A program made the translations under genes and the position numbers. 64,000 nt of DNA from assembly GCA_046094385.1 (NCBI GenBank), contig JBJTHJ010000027.1, forward strand, positions 1 to 64,000, in the 5' to 3' direction. Source of the stretch: ZLKRG08 sp046094385 (GTDB taxonomy: Bacteria > Actinomycetota > Actinomycetes > Nanopelagicales > Nanopelagicaceae). Each line of letters opens with the position of its first letter. Positions within the stretch are counted from its first letter, which is position 1. Below, in pieces: positions 26,037 through 34,305 of this stretch. The notes under the pieces were generated by a model. The model ran no database searches and had not been told where the DNA came from. It saw only the letters and a list, made by a program, of their open reading frames with translations.

Positions 26037-26717
26037 CTATTCGGGATTGGCAGTTAATTTCTCAAATGCTATTCGTGCCGCGATCTGCTCTGCTTCACGT
26101 TTGCTCTTGCCTTCACCAGTTGCAATGTCCTCGCCACCAACAATTGCGATAGCAACGAAGGTCTTGTCGTGATCTGGCCCAGATTCGGTGACCTGATACT
26201 CCGGAGCGGTTAACTTTCGAGCTGCCGCTAACTCTTGCAGCGCAGTCTTTCCATCAAGTCCCGCTCCTTTAGACATCGCATTTTCTAAAGTTTCGTTTAT
26301 CAAAGCGCGAACCACTCTTTGGCTCTCGGAGAACCCATGACTTAAATAGATTGCTCCGATTAACGCTTCCAAGGAATCTGCCAGAAGTGAATTCTTATCC
26401 CGCCCACCAGTTAGCTCTTCACCTTTTCCAATTCGAATGTACTGACCTATCTCCAATGATCTGGCGATATCAGCCAACGCACGCATATTCACGATTCCGG
26501 ATCTAAGTGGAGATAATCTCGATTCATCCAAATCTGGATACCTTGTGTACAGCTCTTCGGTAACGACTAATCCAAGTACCGAGTCACCTAAGAACTCCAG
26601 CCGCTCATTGGTTTCGGTCAAACCATTTTCATAAGCAAACGACCGATGAGTAAAAGCTAATTGAAGTAGCTCTGGCTTTACCTCTAAGCCAAGTCGCGCC
26701 GTAAGTTGCGCGAACAT
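26037..26717 (-). CDS. rnc: Ribonuclease III
   Basis: Cleaves double-stranded RNA in rRNA precursor and mRNA processing. 226 residues: the signature NERLEFLGDS (38-46) with the metal-binding acidic residues, a second acidic cluster near DSLEALIGAIY, and a C-terminal dsRNA-binding domain from about residue 155. Four bases after rpmF, in the standard rpmF-rnc-mutM order. Confidence 0.96.
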   Translation of the reverse strand: MFAQLTARLGLEVKPELLQLAFTHRSFAYENGLTETNERLEFLGDSVLGLVVTEELYTRYPDLDESRLSPLRSGIVNMRALADIARSLEIGQYIRIGKGEELTGGRDKNSLLADSLEALIGAIYLSHGFSESQRVVRALINETLENAMSKGAGLDGKTALQELAAARKLTAPEYQVTESGPDHDKTFVAIAIVGGEDIATGEGKSKREAEQIAARIAFEKLTANPE

Positions 26718-26721
26718 GAAA

Positions 26722-26895
26722 TTAAACCTCTACGACTTGGCGGCGGTTATAAGTTCCGCAGGTAGGGCAAGTGGTGTGCTGAAGCTTCGGCTGTTGGCAC
26801 TGTGCGCAGGTGGAGATCGCAGCAGCAGTGGTCTTCCATTGGCTACGACGTGAACGTGTCTTCGAACGTGACATCTTTCGCTTTGGTACTGGCAC
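26722..26895 (-). CDS. rpmF: 50S ribosomal protein bL32
   Basis: 57 residues opening (M)PVPKRKMSRSKTRSRRSQWK. I choose the GTG at 26895, since AAGGAG lies 7 nt upstream and the family opens this way; the ten extra residues from an ATG at 26925 have no family support. Zinc-ribbon form with Cys30, Cys33, Cys43 and Cys46. First of the rpmF-rnc-mutM cluster. Confidence 0.95.
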   Translation of the reverse strand: MPVPKRKMSRSKTRSRRSQWKTTAAAISTCAQCQQPKLQHTTCPTCGTYNRRQVVEV

Positions 26896-26970
26896 TTCTC
26901 TACTCCTTGATTGATCCTGCTTCAAACCTTGCCAAATTATCGCCTAATCGAGTTAATTAGTGAAATCGGG

Positions 26971-27504
26971 TTATTTATCAAGGTCAAATAGCCCCTTTAG
27001 CCCCGACCAGCGCGGATCGACCTGTTCATGAGCGTGGTCCATTGGTAGCTCGCTCCACTTGAGGCCACACTCAGGGCAAAGCCCTTCACACTCATCAGTA
27101 CAAACTGGATTGATTGGTAAAGATAGAACAATTCCATCTCGAATCGGAAGTTCTAAATCAATGTAATCGCCATCCATTAATAATTGGTCAGCCTGCTCTT
27201 CCTCGCTTAGATCTGGATTTGGCTTGTATGAATACAACTCTTGGAAACTCTTATTTATCTCGATCTCAACTGGATCCAAACAGCGTATGCATTCACCTTT
27301 CGCGATTACTTCAAATTCACCGGTGGCCAATACGCCTTCGGCGACTGATTCGAGCTTCAAATCCAATTCCAGCGGACCTTTAGGGACTGCAATCACATCG
27401 ATTCCAATCGGTTCTTGCAGATCGATAGTCAGTTGATACTGCTTCATCTCTCCGGCACGACGTGGTAAATCGTGTGTGTTAAAGCGAAAAGCTTTTACGC
27501 TCAT
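26971..27504 (-). CDS. yceD: YceD/DUF177 family protein
   Basis: 177 residues of the YceD (DUF177) family, which sits beside rpmF in most bacteria and has been linked to 23S rRNA accumulation in plants and E. coli. Visible traits are GECIRCLDP with two cysteines and a C-terminal cysteine cluster CTDECEGLCPECG that may bind metal. It starts 9 nt after sepIVA on the same strand; 75 nt separate it from rpmF. Confidence 0.9.
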   Translation of the reverse strand: MSVKAFRFNTHDLPRRAGEMKQYQLTIDLQEPIGIDVIAVPKGPLELDLKLESVAEGVLATGEFEVIAKGECIRCLDPVEIEINKSFQELYSYKPNPDLSEEEQADQLLMDGDYIDLELPIRDGIVLSLPINPVCTDECEGLCPECGLKWSELPMDHAHEQVDPRWSGLKGLFDLDK

Positions 27505-27513
27505 CGGACGGGA

Positions 27514-27993
27514 TTACTTATCTGATAATTGTGAAAGCACATCGTTATCTGTGCCTCCAGCCAAACGCTCACGGCCGCGAGTGATCGCTTCTTGAGTCTT
27601 GTTGAGAATAACTTCCAAAGTGGCAAGACGTGAATCGATATATTCTTCGATCTCTTGGCGCTGTTCAGCCGCCTCTTGCCTTGCTTGTAACAGGATATTT
27701 TTTGCTTCATCTCTGGCCTGCTGCATGATTGCAGTTTGTTCGATTAATTGAGATGCCTCTTCGCGTGCCATTGCCACCATCTGCTCGGCTTGCATTCGAC
27801 CCTCTTCGATTACTCGATCACGATTGGCAAGTATTGACTCTGCCTTAGCAATTGTGTCGGGAAACGCATCTTTCGCCTCGTCTAAAACTCCCAAGATCTC
27901 TCCGCGATGCAACACGCACGATGCAGATAGTGGGACACCCCTGGCCTCTTCTACCATTTTTATGGCAGAGGCTAATTTTTCTACTGCATCCAT
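27514..27993 (-). CDS. sepIVA: SepIVA-like DivIVA-domain coiled-coil protein
   Basis: 159 residues. The N-terminal part (VEEARGVPLSASCVLHRGEI, about 14-33) closely matches what I recall of mycobacterial SepIVA (Rv2927c type), an essential septation factor; the rest is one long Ala/Glu/Gln-rich coiled coil. Position between yceD and coaD agrees with that ortholog. Probable cytoplasmic septum or polar-growth organiser. Automatic pipelines often call such proteins ATP synthase B-like because of the coiled coil, but there is no membrane helix. Confidence 0.82.
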   Translation of the reverse strand: MDAVEKLASAIKMVEEARGVPLSASCVLHRGEILGVLDEAKDAFPDTIAKAESILANRDRVIEEGRMQAEQMVAMAREEASQLIEQTAIMQQARDEAKNILLQARQEAAEQRQEIEEYIDSRLATLEVILNKTQEAITRGRERLAGGTDNDVLSQLSDK

Positions 27994-28016
27994 TTTCTAC
28001 CTGCTTCCTTCGTAAA

Positions 28017-28496
28017 CTAGTTATGAGCTAATTTCTTGGCTAACGCTACTTGGACTGATTTTGGAACCATGGTCGAGATATCACCATTGTATTTGGCTAG
28101 CTCCTTGACCAGCGATGAGGATAAGAACGAATGAGCTGGGTCTGTGGCCATAAACATGGTGTCGATGCCAGCTTGTAAATTTACTTGAGCCTGCTGTAAC
28201 TCGTAATCAAAATCTGAGACCGCACGCAAACCTTTGGTGATCACATCTATATTGTTTCGCTTGCAGTATTCGACAGTGAGGCCGCTCCAAGAATCAACTT
28301 TAATATTTGGCAGATCTCGAGTGGTTTCTTTGATCATTTCGATGCGTTCCTCGACTGAGAACAAACTCTGCTTGGTGCTATTTATGAAAACAGCCACCAC
28401 TACCTCATCAAAGTGTGAGCTAGCACGTTTGATGATATCTATGTGTCCATAAGTAATTGGATCAAATGAACCAGGACATACTGCGCGTCGAGCCAT
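28017..28496 (-). CDS. coaD: Phosphopantetheine adenylyltransferase CoaD
   Basis: Penultimate step of coenzyme A synthesis, 4'-phosphopantetheine plus ATP to dephospho-CoA. 159 residues with PGSFDPITYGH (8-18), the nucleotidyltransferase T/HxGH motif, and the FLSSSLVKEL segment (the ISSTxxR-like second motif). ATG at 28496, 9 nt after rsmD. Confidence 0.96.
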   Translation of the reverse strand: MARRAVCPGSFDPITYGHIDIIKRASSHFDEVVVAVFINSTKQSLFSVEERIEMIKETTRDLPNIKVDSWSGLTVEYCKRNNIDVITKGLRAVSDFDYELQQAQVNLQAGIDTMFMATDPAHSFLSSSLVKELAKYNGDISTMVPKSVQVALAKKLAHN

Positions 28497-28505
28497 GGGG
28501 AAAGA

Positions 28506-29078
28506 TTAACCCATCTCTGCGTAATGCAGTGTGGCTACCCCATACTCCTTACTTCTAAGCGCGCGGAGTGGCGTTGGCCAAATTATCTCGGGTGATTTGG
28601 AAGAGCGTTCTATGACTACTAGCCCACCACTTCTGCAAATCTCTTTCTCAACAATTACATCTAGGAGTTCACGGATTCCTTGATCACCAAATTCATATGG
28701 CGGATCGATGAAGATGATGTCATAACCACTTTGTTCAATAAAGCTACCAAGAAACTTCTGCGAACTCATGACAAATAATTTAAAAGCGCCTTCTGGTTTG
28801 GCTTTCAAAATTATCTCTTGGTTAGCTCTAATGGTTTTCACCGCTTCTTCATCTTTTTCAACAGCATGGACGGTGGCAGCGCCTCGTGATAATGCTTCAA
28901 ATCCAACTGCACCCGAACCTGCAAATAAATCTAAGAATCGTAAATTCTCAAACTCGCCAAATTCTGAAGTTAGCGACGAGAAGAGCGCTTCGCGCGCCCT
29001 ATCTGAAGTTGGCCTAGTTGCTCCGGAAACGTTCGCCAGGTTCCGACCTTTGGCTACTCCTGCGATGATGCGCATCAT
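28506..29078 (-). CDS. rsmD: 16S rRNA (guanine-966-N2)-methyltransferase RsmD
   Basis: S-adenosylmethionine-dependent methylation of G966 in 16S rRNA. 190 residues: MRIIAGVAKGR opening, LDLFAGSGAVGFEALSRG cofactor motif and FIDPPYE catalytic motif. Two ATGs in tandem follow the recG stop directly (TAAATGATG), so translation is coupled to recG. Confidence 0.95.
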   Translation of the reverse strand: MMRIIAGVAKGRNLANVSGATRPTSDRAREALFSSLTSEFGEFENLRFLDLFAGSGAVGFEALSRGAATVHAVEKDEEAVKTIRANQEIILKAKPEGAFKLFVMSSQKFLGSFIEQSGYDIIFIDPPYEFGDQGIRELLDVIVEKEICRSGGLVVIERSSKSPEIIWPTPLRALRSKEYGVATLHYAEMG

Positions 29079-31325
29079 TTAACCTTTATCCAGAAATTCA
29101 ATCTCTTGTTGTGCGGTGAGCTTTTTAATCTCCAATTTAAGAGTATCGGTTAGTCCTACGCTCAAAGTCTCTTCGGCCGACTTTCGCGCTTTGGTGATTA
29201 TCTCCTCATCACGTAAGACCCGTAATAGCTTTAAGTGAGAACGTGCGCCGCTTTGGCTCTTTCCTAGTACATCCCCTTCGCGCCGTTGATCCAAATCGAT
29301 TCTGGCCAGTTCAAATCCATCTAGCGTATTGGCAACCGCATTTAGTCGTTCATAAGCAAGCGAATCCTCAGGAACTTGAGTTACCAATAGGCAAAGCCCG
29401 GGCGATGTACCACGGCCGATTCGACCTCTTAACTGATGTAGCTGAGAGATGCCGAATCGCTCAGAATCCATTATCACCATTACCGTTGCATTTGGAACAT
29501 CTACTCCAACTTCAATAACAGTTGTAGAGACCAAGACATCAATTTCTCCATTTGAGAAAGCTTGCATAGTCGAATCTTTCTCCTCCGAACTCAATCGCCC
29601 GTGAAGCGGCGCAATCCTCAACCCTTTTAACGGGCCAAGTGCTAGCTCGGGTGCCAAATCCGAAACCGCCGACATCTGCTTGCTCTCCGTGCCGAAGAGA
29701 AATTCCATATCTGCATCCTCTTTTGTCTCCGATGCAAAGATGCGCGGGGCAACTACATACGCTTGATGGCCTTTTGAAACCTCCTCTTTAATTCGCTCCC
29801 AAGCGCGTGCCAGATAGCTCGGTTTGATAGCTGAATTGACTACATGTGTGGTAATCGGACTTCGACCTAGTGGCAACTCTTTTAAAGTCGAAATATCTAA
29901 ATCTCCAAAGACCGTGATTGCGACTGTTCTTGGGATTGGGGTTGCAGTCATCACCAATAGATGTGGTGGAGTTTTAGATTTCGCCCTTAGTAGGTCTCTT
30001 TGTTCGACACCAAATCGATGTTGTTCATCCACAATCACTAAACCAAGATCCTTAAAACTTACCCCTTCCGATAGGAGCGCATGAGTACCAATCACTAGAT
30101 CTATCTCGCCATTATGCAATCTAGAGTGGATCTCTCGCTTGACGGTTGAACTCAAGGAACCAGTTAGTAATTCGACTGTGATCGCATTATCTGGTGCGCC
30201 CAACTGTCCATTGCTTGCCAAATCACCCAATTGTCTTTGGATTGTTTGAAAATGCTGCGAGGCTAAAACTTCAGTTGGTGCCAAAAGCGCAACCTGCGCA
30301 TCTGAATCGATCACACCTAAGGCAGCTCTCAAGGCCACGATAGTTTTACCAGAGCCAACCTCTCCTTGTAATAGTCGATGCATTGGATGTTCGCTCTTTA
30401 AATCCTCAAAAATCTCGGCAGAGACCGCAACCTGCCCCGGTGTTAACTGGAAAGGCAATCTTTGGTCGAAGTCATTTAGTACCCCATTGCTCTTAGGAAC
30501 CCTAGAGATTGCATTTTGCGTAGAAAGTTCTTGTTTTCGCTGCAACATTGTAAGTTGCAACAAATAAGCTTCATCAAAGGTCAGTCTCTCTAGGGCTCTT
30601 TCCGCCATTTCCAAATCTTTTGGTCGATGTACTGAGTTAAAAGCATCGATTAAATCCATGAATAGATATTGGCTTTTGATCGAATCAGGCAGAAAATCGG
30701 AGATCTCTTCGAGAGAATCCAGAACAATCTCAATTGCTTTGGCAATCTTCCAAGAGGCAAATTTGGCAGTTGCTGGATAGATCGGAAGATACCTATCGGC
30801 AAATGCCTCAATGGCATCCTCAACATCGCTATCTCCTGGCAGCCATTCAAGTTCTGGGTGTGCAAGTTGTCTTACCCCTTTAAATGAACTGATCTTGCCG
30901 GCAAATAAACCTTGTCTGCCGATTCGCATCTCTCGTTCACGCCAAGCCTGGTTGAAGAAGGTAAGCGACATCTTCACACCATGGTTATCTTCGATGATCA
31001 CTTCGACAATTACACTTTTACGATTCTGCGCACGTCGCTTCTTCACGCTGTGGACCTTCGCCAAGACCGTTGCCTCCTCGCCTTCGCGAAGTTCTGCGAT
31101 ATTGGTCAGCTCCCCTCGTTTTACATATCTGCGTGGGTAGTGGTGCAATAGATCACCAACATTTAAATAGCCAAACTCAGAAGCGATTGCCTTGGCAGTG
31201 CGATCACCAATTACATCGACCAACTTCGTCTCAAGGTCAATCTGCAATCGGGCCACGGCCAATTTTCTTATGGCAACCGGCCTAATCCATGGTGTAACGC
31301 CTGAATTGGAGCGGATTTCGCTCAC
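29079..31325 (-). CDS. recG: ATP-dependent DNA helicase RecG
   Basis: Fork-regressing helicase for replication restart and recombination. 748 residues: N-terminal wedge/OB domain, Walker A GEVGSGKT, the DEAH-box as VDEQHRFG, MTATPIPRT (motif III) and the C-terminal helicase domain with QLRGRIGRG. The GTG at 31325 has no obvious ribosome-binding site; an internal GTG at 31256 would still leave a normal length, so the first 23 residues are uncertain. Divergent from rpmB. Confidence 0.95.
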   Translation of the reverse strand: MSEIRSNSGVTPWIRPVAIRKLAVARLQIDLETKLVDVIGDRTAKAIASEFGYLNVGDLLHHYPRRYVKRGELTNIAELREGEEATVLAKVHSVKKRRAQNRKSVIVEVIIEDNHGVKMSLTFFNQAWREREMRIGRQGLFAGKISSFKGVRQLAHPELEWLPGDSDVEDAIEAFADRYLPIYPATAKFASWKIAKAIEIVLDSLEEISDFLPDSIKSQYLFMDLIDAFNSVHRPKDLEMAERALERLTFDEAYLLQLTMLQRKQELSTQNAISRVPKSNGVLNDFDQRLPFQLTPGQVAVSAEIFEDLKSEHPMHRLLQGEVGSGKTIVALRAALGVIDSDAQVALLAPTEVLASQHFQTIQRQLGDLASNGQLGAPDNAITVELLTGSLSSTVKREIHSRLHNGEIDLVIGTHALLSEGVSFKDLGLVIVDEQHRFGVEQRDLLRAKSKTPPHLLVMTATPIPRTVAITVFGDLDISTLKELPLGRSPITTHVVNSAIKPSYLARAWERIKEEVSKGHQAYVVAPRIFASETKEDADMEFLFGTESKQMSAVSDLAPELALGPLKGLRIAPLHGRLSSEEKDSTMQAFSNGEIDVLVSTTVIEVGVDVPNATVMVIMDSERFGISQLHQLRGRIGRGTSPGLCLLVTQVPEDSLAYERLNAVANTLDGFELARIDLDQRREGDVLGKSQSGARSHLKLLRVLRDEEIITKARKSAEETLSVGLTDTLKLEIKKLTAQQEIEFLDKG

Positions 31326-31418
31326 AGTGCCTTTTTCGGTAGGCTTTCGCCCCTAGCCAGAACGGCAAAGCCATGTACATCCAATGTGCATCTTTAGTAA
31401 TCGGTAAGGAGAACTGCA
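31326..31418 (+). promoter_or_regulatory. Divergent recG / rpmB intergenic region with spaced octamers
   Basis: 93 bp. ATGTACAT (31373-31380, a perfect palindrome) and ATGTGCAT (31384-31391) stand 11 bp apart start to start, one helical turn, upstream of a TAGTAA -10-like element (31395-31400) and the rpmB Shine-Dalgarno AAGGAG (31406-31411). An operator is possible. Confidence 0.4.
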
Positions 31419-31607
31419 GTGGCATCAGTATGCGAAATCTGCGGCAAAGGCCCAAGCTTCGGAAACAATGTTTCCCACTCGCAAGTTAAGACTCGTCGTC
31501 GTTGGAATCCAAATATTCAGCGAGTTCGAGTACTTCTAAATGGCCGCTCAGCCCGCCAAAACGTCTGCACCTCTTGCCTCAAAGCTGGCAAGGTCGCACG
31601 CGCTTAA
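31419..31607 (+). CDS. rpmB: 50S ribosomal protein bL28
   Basis: 62 residues with the zinc-binding cysteines Cys5, Cys8, Cys50 and Cys53 and the conserved NVSHSQVKTRRRWNPN core. GTG start, AAGGAG 7 nt upstream. The last 60 coding bases overlap, tail to tail, the end of the nitronate monooxygenase-like gene. Usual actinobacterial neighbours recG and thiL are kept; the DAK2-domain gene I would expect between rpmB and recG is absent. Confidence 0.95.
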   Translation: MASVCEICGKGPSFGNNVSHSQVKTRRRWNPNIQRVRVLLNGRSARQNVCTSCLKAGKVARA

Positions 31608-33005
31608 TAACCACTCAACTGCCTTATCTGCTCCATATCCATCAGGAAAAACTTTAAGTAGCTCTTTCGCGCCTTGAACATCGCTTCCCAAGGTAACAAT
31701 TGGCGCTTCCACATATCCATCTCGCCTGGTCTGAGGCAATCCGATATTTGCCATCAATCCATTACAAAGGCATTTGCGACCTTCAATCTCGCTGGGTGCG
31801 CCACCTTTCTTGATGAATTGATCATCTGGTTCTGACGGACAGCGATAGAGAATTCGACCAGATTGCGCCAGTACCGGTTCGCGCAAATAACCTAAATCAC
31901 AGAGTTTGGGTCGCGCTGCAAAACCTTCTTCGGTAGAGGTATGGCCATCTAGTTTTGCAATTTTAATCGGGAATGATGTGGGTGAAGCCTTGATGTCAGT
32001 CTTGATATCAAGAGTCTCACTCTTTAATTTCTCAATTAACTGTGACCTGGTGCGCGAACTAAAACCTGAGTGATTAGAGATTGCAAATAACGTTCCGACT
32101 TGAACACCTGCGGCACCTTGTTCGAGCGCAGCTTTTACTTTAAGTGGATGGCCATAAGTACCTGCTAGCCAGAATGGCAATCCGATCTTTTTCATCTTCT
32201 CAAGGTCTGCGATGTCTTTGGCTCCATATATCGGCTCACCATCTGCATCAAACTCATATTTGCCACGTGGTGGCGCATTGTGTCCGCCTGCGGAATTATG
32301 TTCGATGATAAATCCATCTGGCCTAGTCTCGACATCGCGTGCCAAGTAGGTACCCAATACATCTACAGAGATAATCGCTAGGAATTTAGGTTGTTTGATG
32401 ATGGTATCTGCCGGGATGAACTCGAGTGGGTTGATGGTGGTCTGAACCGATGAACCCCCAATTACATCAACTGGAACCGAACCAATTTCCAATCTCTGAA
32501 GCTGTCTAATTAATTTAGGAAGTTCACGTGGAATTCCAGCACCCATGATTATGTAATCAACTCCGGCCAACATCGCACCAAAGACGCTGGCGGCAGTGGT
32601 CATTTGGATCTTATGAAGGAAGTTGATTCCGACCAAACCATCATGTCCCTCTTTGGCAAGCCATACCTCAACGAAGTTGGCTAAAATCAAAATCTCTTGC
32701 GCATCACGCTTCTGCTCCAAAGTTATCTTTGGCACCATCACGTATGGAGAATCCGAAGCTTTTCCGCCTACTATGAAATATTTATCTAGTACTCGACTCA
32801 CGATATCTTGATTTGGAAAATTCGCCATTGCTCGTCGACAATTTCCAGAGATATCGCCATCTTGAAGTCGGCGAGCTAAAACATTATCGATTGCAGTTCC
32901 TGAAACCACGCCGAGTTGGCCTTGCATTGAGACGGTCTTTGCCAGTTCCCAATTTGAGACAGCGATTCCCATTCCACCTTGAATGATTACAGGTAGATGT
33001 GCCAT
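31548..33005 (-). CDS. Nitronate monooxygenase / 2-nitropropane dioxygenase-like flavoprotein
   Basis: 486 residues of the FMN-binding TIM-barrel NMO family. Opens AHLPVIIQGGMGIAVS; GINFLHKIQ, VIGGSSV and HNSAGGHNAPPRG are family segments, with a C-terminal cysteine-bearing part (RCPSEP, GRKCLCNGL). I start at ATG 33005, preceded by GGAGGT; a TTG at 33032 would add nine residues inside the thiL junction. It likely oxidises nitronates or a related substrate, but many members are reductases of unknown role. The final 19 residues are read antisense to the conserved end of rpmB, so they may be a recent stop-loss extension. Confidence 0.85.
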   Translation of the reverse strand: MAHLPVIIQGGMGIAVSNWELAKTVSMQGQLGVVSGTAIDNVLARRLQDGDISGNCRRAMANFPNQDIVSRVLDKYFIVGGKASDSPYVMVPKITLEQKRDAQEILILANFVEVWLAKEGHDGLVGINFLHKIQMTTAASVFGAMLAGVDYIIMGAGIPRELPKLIRQLQRLEIGSVPVDVIGGSSVQTTINPLEFIPADTIIKQPKFLAIISVDVLGTYLARDVETRPDGFIIEHNSAGGHNAPPRGKYEFDADGEPIYGAKDIADLEKMKKIGLPFWLAGTYGHPLKVKAALEQGAAGVQVGTLFAISNHSGFSSRTRSQLIEKLKSETLDIKTDIKASPTSFPIKIAKLDGHTSTEEGFAARPKLCDLGYLREPVLAQSGRILYRCPSEPDDQFIKKGGAPSEIEGRKCLCNGLMANIGLPQTRRDGYVEAPIVTLGSDVQGAKELLKVFPDGYGADKAVEWLLSACDLASFEARGADVLAG

Positions 33006-33034
33006 CCCACCTCCATCTCCGTAATGACTCAAAA

Positions 33035-33985
33035 CTATCTTCTAAAATGTTGCCAGCCAGTTTGTGGGTTTGCTACATGGAGCAGTCTAACGCCATTACC
33101 GGCAAGTACTCTGCCGATTTGCAAACCTCTCATTTCTTCACCGGTAGCTAAGAAGACATGATCCTCACCACCACTTAAGATCAAATCGAATACTGAGACT
33201 TTAAGCGCATTCGCAACTTCGTTTAAGGCGATGAAATCAGGGTGATTCTCAAATAATTCTGCATCTATCTCCAACTGCACACCAGATGCATCTGCCAGCT
33301 GTTGACTTTGAATCAAAAGAGAATCACTTACATCGCAGAGTGAATTGGCACTTTGGGCCATCTGCTCAGCATTGTCATAATCAACTGATGGAGCTTGATG
33401 CTCTGAGATTGCAAAATCAAATAGCTCTCCTCTTTGATTTTGTTGCAAAGCTAATAATCCAGCGGCAGACCAGCCAGAAAGGCTTGAGATGTAAATTTTA
33501 TCTCCGACCTTAGCGCCACTTCTTAGAATTGGATTTTGGCATTCTCCAATTGCGGTGATAGAGATAATTATTTTCTCTGACCTAGAGAGATCCCCACCTA
33601 TTACTTGGGCACCAACTATGTGAGCCTCATGTGCAATTCCTCGGGCGACATCCAACATCCATTGCAGCTCTTCGTTACCGGTGGCAGCCATGGCCACCGT
33701 CAGATATTTAGGACTCCCACCCATCGCATAAATGTCAGCTAAATTTGCGGCAGCTACTTTCCGCCCAATTTGAAAGGCGCTAGACCATGTGAGCTTGAAA
33801 TGCACATCTTCCACCGCCATATCAGTCGTGACGACAACTGAGTTTTCCGGGCGAGCCACAACTGCGGCATCATCACCGATTCCCACAATTAGATCAGAGT
33901 TGCTCTCGGCAAATATTTCCGAAATGTTAAGAATTAACTCTGATTCGCTCCAACGCTCATCGTTTTGCTTCCTGGGGCTAGCCAT
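33035..33985 (-). CDS. thiL: Thiamine-monophosphate kinase ThiL
   Basis: Phosphorylates thiamine monophosphate to the diphosphate cofactor. 316 residues with VGIGDDAAVV (about 35-44) and VVTTDMAVEDVHF, the metal-binding AIRS-like signatures, and GGDLSRSEKI later. ATG at 33985 lacks a Shine-Dalgarno but has TAAGTT (33992-33997) 6 nt upstream, so leaderless translation is likely. No THI-box riboswitch is visible. Divergent from the Lrp-type gene. Confidence 0.94.
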   Translation of the reverse strand: MASPRKQNDERWSESELILNISEIFAESNSDLIVGIGDDAAVVARPENSVVVTTDMAVEDVHFKLTWSSAFQIGRKVAAANLADIYAMGGSPKYLTVAMAATGNEELQWMLDVARGIAHEAHIVGAQVIGGDLSRSEKIIISITAIGECQNPILRSGAKVGDKIYISSLSGWSAAGLLALQQNQRGELFDFAISEHQAPSVDYDNAEQMAQSANSLCDVSDSLLIQSQQLADASGVQLEIDAELFENHPDFIALNEVANALKVSVFDLILSGGEDHVFLATGEEMRGLQIGRVLAGNGVRLLHVANPQTGWQHFRR

Positions 33986-33991
33986 GAGGAA

Positions 33992-34023
33992 AACTTATGG
34001 GATAAATTTGGTTTCGGTAAACC
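33992..34023. promoter_or_regulatory. thiL leaderless -10 and small inverted repeat
   Basis: Leftward TAAGTT at 33992-33997 is 6 nt from the thiL ATG. To its right GGTTT (34010-34014) and AAACC (34019-34023) form an inverted repeat between the divergent thiL and Lrp-type genes, a possible operator for either. Confidence 0.45.
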
Positions 34024-34043
34024 GGTAAGAAAGGAGCAAGCGG

Positions 34044-34286
34044 ATGTCAGTTCAGGCATACATCTTGATTCAAACCGAGGTTGGAAAAGCTTCATCAGTG
34101 GCTCAAGCAGTTTCTGCGATATCTGGAGTCACTTTGGCTGAGGGTGTAACCGGTCCTTACGATGTCATCATGCGATGTGAAGCTCCATCAATGGAGGATT
34201 TTGGCCGCGTGATCTTAGGAAAAGTGCAAGCAGTTCCTGGAATAACTAGGACGCTAACTTGTCCAGTTACCGGAAATTTTCACTAA
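34044..34286 (+). CDS. Stand-alone Lrp/AsnC ligand-binding (RAM) domain protein
   Basis: 80 residues comprising only the alpha/beta RAM domain of Lrp/AsnC regulators; the DNA-binding helix-turn-helix is absent. Opens SVQAYILIQTEVGK and ends TLTCPVTGNF. AAGGAG lies 7 nt before the ATG. Such stand-alone domains occur next to thiL/ddl in many actinobacteria and may sense amino acids or modulate full-length Lrp proteins; the role is not established. Convergent with ddl across a 19-bp gap. Confidence 0.88.
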   Translation: MSVQAYILIQTEVGKASSVAQAVSAISGVTLAEGVTGPYDVIMRCEAPSMEDFGRVILGKVQAVPGITRTLTCPVTGNFH

Positions 34287-34305
34287 TTCCAGGATTAATT
34301 CCAGA

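Noticed and set aside
33986..34043. TPP riboswitch before thiL
   Set aside because: The gap is 58 bp and the -10 is at leaderless distance; no THI-box motif.
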